64,000 bases of DNA from Athripsodes cinereus (taxonomy: Eukaryota > Arthropoda > Insecta > Trichoptera > Leptoceridae). The stretch spans positions 15,061,572 to 15,125,571 of the forward strand of contig OX388325.1 of the NCBI GenBank assembly GCA_947579605.1. The letters run 5' to 3'. A program made the translations under genes and the position numbers. Below, piece after piece: positions 23,448 to 35,256 of the stretch; the first letter of the stretch is position 1, and each line of letters starts with the position of its first letter. The notes below the pieces were generated by a model. That model was given only the letters and a program-made list of their open reading frames with translations, was not told the DNA's origin and did no database searches.

Positions 23448-23839
23448 CATATCGCCTGACACCAACCGAACATTGAAAGATTTATCTGAAATTTGTTGGT
23501 GACATTCGTTTCTTCATTTTATAATGATCCGATATGCAATGCATTATGTCGTACTATGCATTATTGCATCGCAATACTCGGTGCATAAAATTGCATTAAG
23601 TGGTAGATAGGTAGGTATATTTTTATTAGAGGAAATCATCAGGAACGTATTCGGATTCAGATATAGGTAATATTATATCCGATATATATATCTGTATCTA
23701 TATCAGCTGTTAGAAATATTATATTTTATTTTATTGCTTTACGACCTAGTCGCATAAAAATAACTTAATTGCGAATTAAACTTCATGGCTATAATTTTAT
23801 TTATATGCTGAGAATATCTATATACCCCGCGAAGTCCCC

Positions 23840-23935
23840 GGTAATGGACATGTTTGAAGAAAGATGAAAATGAAATAAATGCTGTAGAGTTGAGGTCACT
23901 GTCAAAAATTGTTGCTAAAACGTTAAGGGCCAATA
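23840..23935 (+). pseudogene. Decayed LINE fragment (family A)
   Basis: TGGACATGTTTGAAGAAAGA and GAAATAAATGCTGTAGAGTT correspond to the WTWLKKDE...GINAVEMRS part of the copy at 12820-13361, broken by substitutions. Confidence 0.55.
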
Positions 23936-24489
23936 TTATAAAAGTCCGTTAGCTCGAGTTATTTTAATATGGTGCAAAATTTGATATAACTACTCGTTTT
24001 TCAGCATTATAAACATCCGTTGATATTATTTCAGTAAAATGTTACCATTGGCTTTAACTGGCCGACCGACTAGGGTTTAGTTTTGACGACTAGCATTGCT
24101 GTCTCACTATTTGCCTGAAGAGAGAAAGAAATAACAATAGATGAATATCCGCACGTGTTTTGTTAGGATATATTCTCATAGCATCGCTGTCATTTACTCA
24201 TTTGTTTTGTATAAATTATGAGATTGTTGGGTGAAGTTTTTATGAATGGGGAGCAGGTAGATAAAAGGGACAGGCAAGATCTTATGTGACCACCGGTTGA
24301 AAACAATGGGTACAGTAGGCAAAAATATTTCTTTTTAACGAATAGTCAAAATAGTTTTATAATGCAGTATCTAGTAGAATGTACGAACAGATCGCCATCC
24401 GTTCGTAAAGTGTCGACATATTTACGAATATTGGGTTCCTCGTTTATAATTTCGGCCCTAAGGGAGCATCCAACGTCATTAGCAGAATG

Positions 24490-24720
24490 AGCGGATGTAG
24501 TGTTGTGGAAGAATAGGTGTAAATAAGTTGCGATGTACAGTAGGACATGTGGAACGAATGGATGATATCTTTATCACTCTCTTGAGTGTATTTATCTGAA
24601 AGGGAGAAACGTGGACGTTCGAGAACTACGTGGCTTTTCCATGTGAATCAAATTCTCAATGAAGGCCGTGTTGTGTCACGATAGCCAATGTCCTTTCACG
24701 ATCGCTAATGTTGAGTTGTG
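24490..24720 (+). pseudogene. Decayed LINE fragment (family A)
   Basis: GGACATGTGGAACGAATGG and GTGGACGTTCGAGAACTACG match the FGHVERM and GRPR regions of the family; frame destroyed. Confidence 0.5.
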
Positions 24721-25721
24721 TAACTGATGAGTAGATGGATTGCAGAACAAACACTGTTTTTTTAGAATAATATTGAATTTAATGTAAACTTGTAACAAAT
24801 GAATAGAACAGTATAGATGCTGATGTTATTATTTTGACTGTGTATTGGAGAAGAGGCTGGATCTAACGTGTGCTTGTATTATATACAAGGAACCAAAGAC
24901 AAACTATGATTTTAATTTATTATTCGCCATAGATCATCATTTATGTCTATAGCCAGTACCAAGTGCTTCAAAAATCACCACACAGATGGCAGTATGCAAC
25001 AGGCCGCATTTTGAGAAATTGGAGTTCTTTTATAAGAAATTTCATTGTAAATGTGACGATAGATCAACATGGTGTTTCGTCGTCTCTGCATACCCCACGT
25101 GAGAGACTTGAGGGTAAAGATACGGTCACTTATAATAAGATACACTTCGGTCCTGTGTGAGTGTCCATGTTTCACATTATCATTATCAATTGAAATTAGA
25201 TTAAATTATGTACAATAAAGCGCTATGCGTCTCCTTGCCTGCCTGGAATAACTATATTTATTATCAACTCAATTGCATGTTATATTACATCACATCGGCC
25301 GTACCCACAAATAAGGAATAACTGCTGCAATACGCTTCTAAAGTGTGACGTCATCTAGTCTATTTGCACTCCAACTGTCAAAGTTTATCTCGCTTTTCAA
25401 TACAAAAGTTGGCGCTAAAATCAGAATTTAAATGAAGTACTAGGCCAGGCCAACATAGACCATAATGACTTAGTATTTTTTTTTATATGACCTTCACCAA
25501 TGATGGTGTCCTTGGTCAGTCTCGAGTTTATATTTTTTAATTTTCACATACATTCGTCACTCTTTTTTCTTAAAATCTCTTCTCGGCAATCATAAAATCT
25601 CATTCATGTCCAAAAAACCATTCAAAATTCGCACCATCTCAGCAGTCAGATCACATGACTTAATACTTAATAAAAATGCGCTTTTTGCACCCACTTTTTT
25701 TAACACATAACATGTATAGAC
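24721..25721. other. Gene-free stretch
   Basis: No gene recognised. CTGCATACCCCACGTGAGAG at about 25086 looks like the very end of a family A LINE (YPAREAA region). Confidence 0.4.
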
Positions 25722-25951
25722 AATTCACACAGACCGATCTAGTCCCAAACTACGATATGAATCTTGTATTATGGGTGCTTACACGACGATACTCTTATAC
25801 AATGCACTAAACACATATACATGTAAATGTAACACCCAGGCCCAGGACAATCTGTAAAAGGTCATTTTTTATTTTGCCCTGGCCGGGAATCGAACCCGGG
25901 ACCTCGTGACTCAAAGGCAAGTGCGTTAGCCTCCGCGCCACACCGGTCGAC
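25722..25951 (-). mobile_element. tRNA-derived SINE (family B), most complete copy
   Basis: The tRNA-like head is at the right-hand end (GGGAATCGAACCCGGGACC is the box B region in reverse; GTGCGTTAGCCTCCGCGCC the box A region). The body includes CCCAGGCCCAGGACAATC and the far end reads GACCGATCTAGTCCCAAAC. It defines the family's 3' end better than the copy at 876-1062. Confidence 0.8.
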
Positions 25952-26641
25952 TTTTGTGTAAGATATTGAGACAAAAGTTTGACAGCTGTTTATTTTCCTG
26001 AGCCTGTATAACCAGAAGACGAGGATGACAAAATAATAGTTTCGTGAGGAGTGAAGTTTTTCATTTATTCAGGGCGATATTTTCGACCGACGGTTCTTGG
26101 TGAAAGCTCGTGTTAAATTATTATAAATAATACACTTATTTAGAACTTCATCTGTGAATATTGGACGCGGGCCGGCTTTCAAGCGCTTCCGCTCTCATCA
26201 TCAAGCTAGCGTAGAATCGGCTCGGGAACAATAAAGTCACAGCAGGAAGTACTAAATAAATAAGTGCTTCATTTATAATAATTTATTCGGGGTTAACTTT
26301 ATTCACATCTAGTTACACTGATCTAGATAATATGCATTTTCCTCGTGAGTACCTACGCTGCACATAATATCTATTGTTTATTTTTCATACATAAATGCAT
26401 ATATAAACTATTGTTTGCATAAATAAATATGTACCCAGTAGTTTTATCTGAACTGACCTGGGACACGGCCAGACATCGAACCCTACAAGTAGTACTATTA
26501 GTAATAATAATAGCGCTCATGTAATCACAAACATCATTTAAATATTATTACACCAGCTTAGATTTACCCGGTTCCGCTCAAGAAATAAACATCAGATAAA
26601 CGAATCAAATTGGTGTTTATCTATATTGTTTCTTTTTTATA
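25952..26641. other. Gene-free stretch
   Basis: AT-rich; no gene or assignable repeat seen. Confidence 0.45.
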
Positions 26642-26795
26642 CTACTACTACTATACCATCACGGCATATCCCACAAGTGGGGTAGCCAGCAGACCAGCTG
26701 CATGTAAGAAACATTCAAGCTGTTCTCTTCGTGCCAATATAAAATCAAGATATTCAGGATGGGTGGCAAACCTCATCGCTACACTGTTTTAATGG
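26642..26795 (-). repeat. Interspersed repeat family C copy
   Basis: Starts with a CTACTACTA tail, then TACCATCACGGCATATCCC, GTGGGGTAGCCAGCAGACC and GGATGGGTGGCAAACCTCAT; the 5' half of the element is missing. Confidence 0.75.
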
Positions 26796-27104
26796 TTTTT
26801 TTTTGTAGCTGTAAATATGTTATTTTTTATGTTAAATGACTTATTGACAGCCGTACTTTGTGTCAAATAAATAAACCAGCACTTGTGTAGATAGTATAAG
26901 TTTTCAAATAATTCTACATTGGGTGGAACGCCTTAAGAATAATAATAATAAAAAAAATGTGTTTTAAAAAATGGCAAAAATTAAAGAAATTATTTAAAAA
27001 CTGGCAACACCACGATTCAAATAATTTTGATAGTTATATGGCCATGTTCCATCAGGATAATAATATCAACAATACATTATTCAAATTTTATACAAATCTG
27101 TTAA

Positions 27105-27288
27105 CGAAATAAATAAAACAAGTGTTTTATTCTACTATTGTTTTATTCTGTGAGAGAGACGTGTTTCGTCTTATAAGGACATTGTCAATCTGATCCAATG
27201 ACGATTGACAATGTCCTTATATGACGAAAGACGTCTCTCTCACAGAATAAAACAATAGTAGAATAAAACACTTGTTTTATTTATTTCG
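27105..27288. mobile_element. Near-perfect foldback MITE (86-bp arms)
   Basis: Arms 27105-27190 and 27203-27288 are inverted copies with 84 of 86 positions paired and a 12-base loop (TGATCCAATGAC). Each arm carries AAATAAATAAAACAAGTG, TGAGAGAGACGT and GGACATTGTCAATC. Relatives: split copy in 5772-6755 and a solo arm at 16938-17020. The near identity of the arms suggests recent origin or arm-to-arm gene conversion. It cannot encode a protein of note; transcription would yield a long hairpin. Confidence 0.85.
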
Positions 27289-27290
27289 AT

Positions 27291-27335
27291 ATGGAATTCT
27301 ATTACCTAAACACCGACACAGTGAATAATTCTGTT
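27291..27335. repeat. Copy of the composite-element arm
   Basis: GGAATTCTATTACCTAAACA then CCGACACAGTGAATAATT directly follows the foldback and matches the right arm of the 5538-6825 element (6767-6800). It supports the view that foldback and arm are parts of one larger element. Confidence 0.6.
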
Positions 27336-27379
27336 AACATTGATATCTCTGATAAATTCTTCTTGCCATAAGTGAAAAC

Positions 27380-27560
27380 AACAATCTTCTTCTTTACGTC
27401 TCTTGTCGTCAACGTCCCCCCGACGTTGACGACCACTTGGGAAAAATCTTTTCTGTTCTGGGCAGCACGAAACAGCTTCTCCACACTTCTCACCCCGGTC
27501 CACTCTCGAATGTTCTGAAGCCAGGAAAGCCGCTTTCTTCCAACCCCTCTGCGGCCCTCA
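27380..27560 (-). pseudogene. LINE ORF2 C-terminal fragment (family E)
   Basis: The - strand reads MRSVEKLFRAAQNRKDFSQV then VVNVGGT, homologous to the family E copy at 4865-5043 (RSVEELFRAAQDRDKFAEV), with a TTCTTCTTTACGTC tail region and a frame break upstream. Confidence 0.65.
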
Positions 27561-28572
27561 ATCTACCCTTCTATGACCAGTTGTTAATAAATAAGATATT
27601 AAAAATGTTTGTAGCCTCAAGTGTACCTAAAAGATTATACCTCGTATAGTGTGCATTATTTTACCTCTGTCTTTCCTAATTACAGAGTCCATTGTGGACA
27701 TATGCATGAACGTGCTGAAGCATTTACGTGTGTGTTATATTGTTAGTACCTTACATTTTATCATGCCTGGATGATGTGTATCATGTTTTATACTATAAAA
27801 TGTTCATATTATTTTTATTACCTATTAAGAGTTCCCAGTGTAGAACAGGTCTCCCCGACTATTTTGTGTAAGTTTTCAGGTTTCCTAGTTATACTGTAAA
27901 AAGCAGGTATATTGTAAGATACATTAATTTTCTTTGAAAATGCTAAATGGGGCTGTTCACCTTATTTGGCATTGACCAATTTATTTTTTACATACTCTGA
28001 CGCGAAGCTATTTTGGGCCTTTTTCACTCGCAATAACTTCTATGGAATGTTACTACTTTACATGGTGATTTGTGGTTATTGTATTGTTTTTGTGAAACTC
28101 TATTTTTGTATAATTGCCTGACGATTCCAAGTAGGTACCAAACCATTGGCCTACGGATGATAAGAAAGAATAATAAACAACTTCTGGTAGGTCGTTAGAC
28201 TGATGGCAGAATCTCGGAATTAAATCGAGAGATCCGGATACGATTCCACCCGCTGCTGACTTACTCCACATTTACGAGACAAGCACATTTCTTACTGTGA
28301 GGGTGTATATTTCAAATTTAGATTCATCTTTAAAAAAAACCTAACGCAAATAGTATTTAATGGGATCATAAATTCAGATGTTTGTAATATTCTCGTGGAA
28401 AATCTGACCGAACAGGTTTCAAGTAAAAATCAAATTCCTTAGTTATTTTGTTAATTAATTAGCATGTTATTATATTTTGTTACCTACCTACCCATGTATC
28501 GCTTATTGGTTGAGGAGCATTAGTCACAAACCATTTCAAAGAAAATTATGACGCGGCTTGAGTGACTTTCAA
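27561..28572. other. Gene-free stretch
   Basis: AT-rich spacer before the minisatellite; short ORFs only. A segment near 28200-28265 with GGATACGATTCCACCCGCTG resembles one near 36960 (CGAGTTCGAATCCACCCGCT), so a further tRNA-like repeat may be present. Confidence 0.4.
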
Positions 28573-29968
28573 TTTTTGGTACAAAAATATCTGTAAGTAT
28601 AGGTATTTTTGGTACAAAAATATCTGTAAGTATAGGTATTTTTGGTACAAAAATATCTGTAAGTATAGGTATTTTTGGTACAAAAATATCTGTAGGTAAG
28701 TATAGGTATTTTTGGTACAAAAATATCTGTAAGTATAGGTATTTTTGGTACAAAAATATCTGTAAGTATAGGTATTTTTGGTACAAAAATATCTGTAAGT
28801 ATAGGTATTTTTGGTACAAAAATATCTGTAAGTATAGGTATTTTTGGTACAAAAATATCTGTAAGTATAGGTATTTTTGGTACAAAAATATCTGTAAGTA
28901 TAGGTATTTTTGGTACAAAAATATCTGTAAGTATAGGTATTTTTGGTTCAAAAATATCTGTAAGTATAGGTATTTTTGGTACAAAAATATCTGTAAGTAT
29001 AGGTATTTTTGGTACAAAAATATCTGTAAGTATAGGTATTTTTGGTACAAAAATATCTGTAAGTATAGGTATTTTTGGTACAAAAATATCTGTAAGTATA
29101 GGTATTTTTGGTACAAAAATATCTGTAAGTATAGGTATTTTTGGTACAAATTTTTGGTACAAAAATATCTGTAAGTATAGGTATTTTTGGTACAAAAATA
29201 TCTGTAAGTATAGGTATTTTTGGTACAAATTTTTGGTACAAAAATATCTGTAAGTATAGGTATTTTTGGTACAAAAATATCTGTAAGTATAGGTATTTTT
29301 GGTACAAAAATATCTGTAAGTATAGGTATTTTTGGTACAAAAATATCTGTAAGTATAGGTATTTTTGGTACAAAAATATCTGTAAGTATAGGTATTTTTG
29401 GTACAAAAATATCTGTAAGTATAGGTATTTTTGGTACAAAAATATCTGTAAGTATAGGTATTTTTGGTACAAAAATATCTGTAAGTATAGGTATTTTTGG
29501 TACAAAAATATCTGTAAGTATAGGTATTTTTGGTACAAAAATATCTGTAAGTATAGGTATTTTTGGTTCAAAAATATCTGTAAGTATAGGTATTTTTGGT
29601 ACAAAAATATCTGTAAGTATAGGTATTTTTGGTACAAAAATATCTGTAAGTATAGGTATTTTTGGTACAAAAATATCTGTAAGTATAGGTATTTTTGGTA
29701 CAAAAATATCTGTAAGTATAGGTATTTTTGGTACAAAAATATCTGTAAGTATAGGTATTTTTGGTACAAATTTTTGGTACAAAAATATCTGTAAGTATAG
29801 GTATTTTTGGTACAAAAATATCTGTAAGTATAGGTATTTTTGGTACAAATTTTTGGTACAAAAATATCTGTAAGTATAGGTATTTTTGGTACAAAAATAT
29901 CTGTAAGTATAGGTATTTTTGGTACAAATTTTTGGTACAAAAATATCTGTAAGTATAGGTATTTTTTT
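28573..29968. repeat. 33-bp minisatellite, ~40 units with higher-order repeat
   Basis: The unit is 33 bp (GGTACAAAAATATCTGTAAG then TATAGGTATTTTT). Unit identity is very high across about 1.4 kb. Variants are a 4-bp insertion near 28693, a GGTTC variant at 28945 and at 29565, and five 13-bp partial units (GGTACAAATTTTT) near 29145, 29225, 29765, 29845 and 29925. Variant positions recur at a 620-bp offset (28945 to 29565; 29145 to 29765; 29225 to 29845), showing a segmental duplication inside the array. Because 33 is divisible by 3 and the unit lacks stops in several frames, long ORFs appear on both strands (up to 493 codons on -). They are by-products of the repeat. Confidence 0.95.
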
Positions 29969-30017
29969 GAAGACTAACTTTTCGATTTCTGGGCCTTGCA
30001 TTAAAATACTACCCAGA

Positions 30018-30244
30018 TCATCATCTCCATCGGTCCCTCAATCCTGAGGATCGTGACCATCATGCCTCGTTCTCTTGACAATCTGCGTGCAAGACCCCGT
30101 GTAGTGATATCTGTGTGGCCTCCTTATCTTGTTAGTACTCGGCCCCTTTTACGCCTCCCTTCTACAGCCCCAGCTAAAATTACTCTTTCCAGGTTCTCAG
30201 GCTCCCTTCTCGCAATATTACTCAACCACCCAGATATTTAAACT
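30018..30244 (-). pseudogene. LINE ORF2 C-terminal fragment (family F)
   Basis: In reverse complement: a NIARREPENLERVILAGAVE stretch, GRRKRGR, and a conserved GGCATGATGGTCACGATCCT region ending in ATGATGATCTGG. A shorter copy is at 46202-46360 (-). It is frameshifted near the GRVLTR segment. Confidence 0.6.
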
Positions 30245-30785
30245 GAATATTAAAAATAATAAATCATTTTGTGAGAGTACATAAGACGGATCTAGATATT
30301 AATTTTGTTTATGATACGGCTAACAGTAATTTCTAAACTTCACAATACATACATTATTAAAATGAATAACTGTACAACAAATCCTTCTCTTAAATCCTCT
30401 GTCTTGTCTTTTGTCTTTAACAAATATGCACTCCATATTTTTCTAACGTAAACTCGACTCATGTCATTGTGATGCAAATGTTTTTCTAAGTCCATGCGAT
30501 TGGAATACTTAGCCAAAAGTACTTACAGTGTATCTATGTGGTTGGCGACAAGATTGCTGTGTTTGTAATAGACACATAATGTCATGTTATCTATTATGTG
30601 TATTGATTAGAATTTATTATTTAAGTTGTACGTTTCATGACTGTTGCATTACTAAGGTCATACTGTCTACACATACACACTTATCATCTGCATATTGTAT
30701 AGTTCTATGCAGGCAGTTACATCTAATAGGTTTCATTTGCAAAATTTGATGCGAATATTGCAAGTAGTTTCCATTACACCTAACT
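30245..30785. other. Gene-free stretch
   Basis: AT-rich; no gene or named repeat recognised. Confidence 0.45.
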
Positions 30786-31178
30786 TACATACATACAAAC
30801 ATACCATCACGCCGCTTCCCTCGCGGGGTAGGTAGAAACGATCGAGCGCCACTTCCTTCTATCATTGCATACTTCTTTCGCTTCCGTCACTGTCATACAA
30901 TTCCTCATGCATACTCTCTTGTTTAATGTGCTCAGCACGTGACCGTCCTGTAGGATTTGATTTAAATGATCTTGCCATTTGATCCTCGGACGTCCACGTC
31001 TCCGAGCACCATTCGTCTCAGCCAAATATATCTTCTTGGTCATTCTGTCCTCATTCATTCTTTCCACGTGCCCAAACCATCTTAACTTATTTTCATTCAT
31101 CCTTGTCATTATACCTACTTTCATTTCACATTCCTTTGGTAAATCACTATTACGCACACGATCTCTCAGACTTTGACC
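30786..31178 (-). pseudogene. RTE-like LINE ORF2 C-terminus (family A)
   Basis: A 116-codon open frame on the - strand with LRWFGHVERMNEDRMTKKIY, then GARRRGRPRIKWQDHL and the AREAA end, followed by CATGATGG-type and (TATG)n tail sequence at 30786-30805. It is very close to 12820-13361 but more strongly 5'-truncated. Confidence 0.8.
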
Positions 31179-31261
31179 GCGCCCAACTTATACTTGATTA
31201 AATAGTATCTGAAATCGTTCACGCTACCATTGTCACCAAAAAAATGTTCCCAACTCTTACA

Positions 31262-31400
31262 TTCACTTACTTCCGATGACCGAACAGCCTTGCTGGGCCT
31301 TAGGGTCCAAAACAGTAGATCTCCAATCCTTTCTATATTGAGCAGTGGTTTTCCAGTCGTCTTTAGCATTTAGCTATTCTAGATCTCGGTTGATTGTTAT
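31262..31400 (-). pseudogene. LINE 3' fragment (family D)
   Basis: CACTTACTTCCGATGACCG, CAGTAGATCTCCAATCC and TTCCAGTCGTCTTTAGCATT are the diagnostic blocks shared with 5612-5755 and 33276-33425. Confidence 0.6.
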
Positions 31401-31429
31401 CTAATAGCCTTTGCCTTGATATTCTAATT

Positions 31430-31575
31430 GATTTGCACTGAGACGTGGACTTGGTTAAAGATGAACGAAAGTGAAATAAATGATGGGAAGATGAGGCTGT
31501 ATGAATATGGAGGAAGCGAAAGTAGTGTGCAAAGATAGATCGAGTCGGTATTCCGTCCTCTCTGCCTGTAGATAG
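31430..31575 (+). pseudogene. Decayed LINE fragment (family A)
   Basis: GAGACGTGGACTTGGTTAAA (ETWTWLK region) is joined to GAGGAAGCGAAAGTAGTGTG (EAKDVC region) with the middle deleted. An internally deleted relic. Confidence 0.55.
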
Positions 31576-31579
31576 ATAT

Positions 31580-32542
31580 TTATTTAATTCTTTCATCAAA
31601 AAGATAATTATTTTGTAATTCATTGCTTTGCGATTGAGAGCATATCGGGCAGTGCACTTTTGTATAGGTTTCACTGCCATGTTGAGATTCACAGTCTCAT
31701 TACACAGGTGCACATCAAATTCCTTATTGCGCTTAGAATAACATAAACTTCTTTACATTAAATATTAATATTATGTATAATATGTCTAATATAATACGTA
31801 CTTACTTATCGTATATTACCTTGCTATCTTCACCTGAATTAGACAGGTTTTAAATATAAGTAGATAACACAATCTGGCAAGGATGTACAATATTTGAGAA
31901 TATTTGTATTTTTACGTAAATTTCAGTCGAGCTACTTTTTGGCGTTGACCTTGAATTGCACTAGTAGTAGCCGTATCAATTGAAGTAAAAACTGATGCAT
32001 TTTCATGATGTATTTGAAGCGGTTAAGGATACGATCCTTAGCGCTTGCTCAGGACAATGTCCTGTCTCCTTCTCCACTGACGAGGATAAATTTATCAGAA
32101 GGAAAATAGAGATATTTGGAAGTTTATCTTACCAGGTAAAATGATCACTCGAGTAACGGCTTTATACTTTTATTTAAATAGTTAAGTGGTAAATTATAAT
32201 TAGTTCAGTAGCGAAGAAAGAAGGGAGTTACCAAGATATGATTCGCGGTAGTCAAGTTCCGCACCTGTGGAGATCCCGAAAGAGAGTGATTCCACAGGGG
32301 CCTCCAAGGCGGAGGTCAGTCCCGGTGACAACACTTTATGTATTGTCACTAGGACTGTTTTACTTGTGATAACAATTATTAAGGAGGTATCACACCCACT
32401 ACATATTAAATATTTGGTATCCTACAATTAAGTGTTAACTTGAAGATCTTTGTAATTTGTGTATCTATAGTTGTTAGTCCACTGACTACCCCGGTATGTG
32501 GAGAACTTTAATTAGAAAAGTCTCAATCCAAGAATTTTACAA
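31580..32542. other. Gene-free stretch with a GC-richer patch
   Basis: Mostly AT-rich. The patch at about 32220-32345 (CAAGTTCCGCACCTGTGGAG, GCCTCCAAGGCGGAGG) is locally GC-richer and open in one frame for a short distance. I cannot assign it to fzr or any other gene. Confidence 0.4.
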
Positions 32543-32775
32543 CTACTACTCCCATCACAGCATATCTCATAAATGGGGTAGCCAGCAGATCAGCTGCACG
32601 TAATAAACACGCAAGCTTTCTTCTCCGTGCCAACAAAACATTAAGTCATTCATAGTGGGTGGCAAACCTCATCATGCAATGTCTTTATTTTTCGAAAGCC
32701 TGCCTTTTACAGGACATTTGAAAACTTACGGAAATGTGTGGGAGACGAATTCTTTGCCTGGTACTCCATGGCTAA
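32543..32775 (-). repeat. Interspersed repeat family C copy
   Basis: CTACTACTCCCATCACAGC, AATGGGGTAGCCAGCAGATC, TAATAAACACGCAAGC, GGGTGGCAAACCTCATC and TTTACAGGACATTTGAAAAC follow the family order. Confidence 0.75.
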
Positions 32776-33275
32776 GGTATTGAGGTATTGAGCACTGAGA
32801 GTAAATACTTAACAACATTATTGCTACTTACGTATACATAAAGAGGTATTGTGTATTTATTTATTTTCATAGAATATCAAATATTTTATGCACATAAATG
32901 TCTAATGCACAATATACCTGTACGGTACACTGCATTAAATTGCGGAGTTATGTTTGCATAAACACTTCAACTAAACCGTTCGCCTGGAGTTGCTCGACCG
33001 AATCTTGCGAACCAAATATTGCAAATACACGTGCCTTTCCTCCTCTCCGTGCCGATAACATTAGGTTAATTGGAAGAAATCGCGCCTCTGCGATAAACTT
33101 GCCTTCTATATGTTGATCGTATGTGACATTGTCATATTTATGTGTAAAATAATAAATAAACTAAACATTAAAATAAGACGTTTAGGATAGGTGGCTTGGC
33201 TCAACGCTGAAACAAATGTGTTTGGGTTAGTTGGAAGGTATTGCGACCTTGCGACAATCTCGCCGTCCGTATATT
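32776..33275. other. Gene-free stretch
   Basis: No gene recognised; a GAAATCGCGCCTCTGCGATA region has relatives near 33240, 44465 and 52320 and is therefore repetitive. Confidence 0.4.
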
Positions 33276-33425
33276 ACTTACATACTTCCGATGACCGAAC
33301 TGTCTTTTTAGGGCATCGGCCTCCAAAGCAATTAATCTCCAAGCCTTTCTATCTTGAACAATGGACTGCCAGTCGTCTTTAGCATTTATGCAGCTCCTCT
33401 AGATCTCGGCTAATCTTATCCAATA
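33276..33425 (-). pseudogene. LINE 3' fragment (family D)
   Basis: ACATACTTCCGATGACCGAA, TTGAACAATGGACTGCCAG and CTCCTCTAGATCTCGGC; the most complete of the four D copies. Confidence 0.6.
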
Positions 33426-34063
33426 ACCTCTACCTTGGTCTGCTCAACGATGTTCTGCTTCTATACCCCGCAGAATACGTCATTTAGTCGACCATTTGTC
33501 TTCAAATTAATTAATCATTTTAATAATTTGATTCATTAAATGATAATTAAGCGACATGGTTGTATGACGACTTTTCCACTAAGTTTAAATATCTCTTATG
33601 AAGTATTATAGTAGGTCCTCGATCGGTTTCGACACGCTAGTATCCTACTGCCACGAAACACACAGATGAACAAAATTTATTATGTGATATTATGTACAGT
33701 AGGTTATGCATTTTATCTATCGCTTTAATATACTCGATACTCACACACCTAGCATACTACTACTTAGTACATCTTGCGTTTTGAAGTATGTACTATATAA
33801 TAATGATAATAAAATGTTAATATTTACATTGCACTTGACTTGTTGTAAATATAGCACAACGTGTCATCACAAATTCCAGGGCTTCAAAAGTCATATTTAT
33901 TCAAAATGGATTTTTGTTTTATAGCGTTGTTCTATAAAAGTCACCCATTTATAGGTCTCGTCCTCTTTTCTGTAAGTTTTTCAGTATCCCGTAAAAGGAA
34001 AGTATTCGTCGAAGTCTGGAAACTTAAATTTATCCGAAATTTTACATATTATCTTGTCCACAC
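33426..34063. other. Gene-free stretch
   Basis: AT-rich; short ORFs without motifs. A family C-like trace (TTTTTCAGTATCCCGTAAAA) is near 33980. Confidence 0.4.
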
Positions 34064-34135
34064 CTGAGGTGTGCCGTAGTGAGTGGGCAGCCTGAAGAAC
34101 TGCCCGACCGAAATATTCCCGTGTGTGAAATCTTT
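34064..34135 (-). repeat. Dispersed repeat (family H), short
   Basis: ACCTGAGGTGTGCCGTAGTG and GGGCAGCCTGAAGAACTGCC are the inverse of part of 13850-14060. Confidence 0.4.
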
Positions 34136-34791
34136 TGATTAAACACTTTTTGGCTGTGAGAAGCAAACTCAGTAATAACACAAAATATTAACCTCTCCAG
34201 ACCTGGTGTCCATTCCAATGGACATAGATTTTATTATTTTTTTTTACGCTCCCATCTATTGCTTTTTTCTAATATTAATATTGAAAATTATTGGTATGAA
34301 GTCTATTTTATCGTCATATTTTTTATTGCGCCATTTGTCAAAGTTAACTTTATTTTTTACTTAATTATTTGTCAACGAGTCTACGCAAAGTGTCACTGCC
34401 AGGTTTTAGTTGAGAAAATTAAAGATATATTTACATAGTTTGTGTTTAATTTTACTGGAATTTTTATGCAAAGGTAAATTTATTCTTTATTTTATGTTAA
34501 TCAATTAGTATATATCAAATAAATTTAAGTTAACATTTCAGAAACCTCATTTTTATTTAATTTCCATTCCAATGAACATATTTATTTTCGCAAAACTAGA
34601 AATCAAAAAAATTTCAAATTATCTGAAACTTGTTATTTAGAAGCCAAATAATAAGATTTTAAAACAAAAGAATTTTTTCGACTCACAATTAATTCGACGA
34701 GGTTTATATATATATTACTACTTTCAGGATAAATGGAAGTCTTCAGACTTCTGCGCTATCCGGGTGGTCCGTGGGTTCTTCAATATTACTA
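34136..34791. other. Gene-free stretch
   Basis: Very AT-rich. A pair of similar words, TCCATTCCAATGGACATA at 34211 and TTTCCATTCCAATGAACATA at 34560, is spaced about 350 bp apart; no element boundaries found. Confidence 0.4.
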
Positions 34792-34799
34792 CGTACAGC

Positions 34800-35256
34800 T
34801 AGTGTTGTGGAATTCTCAAGAAATAATTTTTCGAGACGAAGTAGAGAATTTTCGGAGATTTTTTTTTATTTTATATTTAACAGTATAATAATAATAATAA
34901 ATACTTTATTTAATAAATCAATAACAATGTACAAATGTGGAGACAATTTATCACCAATATGGCTACAATTAATTATGGAAACAAAAAAATGTTAGGTACC
35001 TACATAGAAAAAAGTGCTAATAACTGATGAAAATCTTGATGTTTGACACAAAAAAAATGCAGGTAGGTACGTACATGGAAAAAAGTGTTAATAACCTCTG
35101 ATTTGGGCCTTAATCAGCCCCACATTTTTTTGGATCAATCAGGTTGGCTGCGAAGTGTACTAGGCGAAAGGTCATAATACCACTAAGAAAAATTAGAAGA
35201 GAAATTTCTCGTTCTCGAGAAATTTCTTTGGAGAATTTTCTCTTCTCACATCACTA
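34800..35256. mobile_element. hAT-like non-autonomous element with 8-bp TSD
   Basis: Termini TAGTGTTGTG (left) and CACATCACTA (right, inverse TAGTGATGTG) match at 9 of 10. Flanks CGTACAGC (34792-34799) and CGTACAGT (35257-35264) match at 7 of 8, the duplication length of hAT. GAGAATTTTC-type words near both ends extend the inverted repeat imperfectly, and a strong hairpin (GAGAAATTTCTC...) lies at 35200-35235. No transposase ORF. Confidence 0.75.

Noticed and set aside
28520..30001. Long repetitive ORFs of 493, 330, 219 and 217 codons on both strands
   Set aside because: They coincide exactly with a 33-bp minisatellite whose unit is stop-free in several frames on both strands; no non-repeat protein sequence of note is attached.
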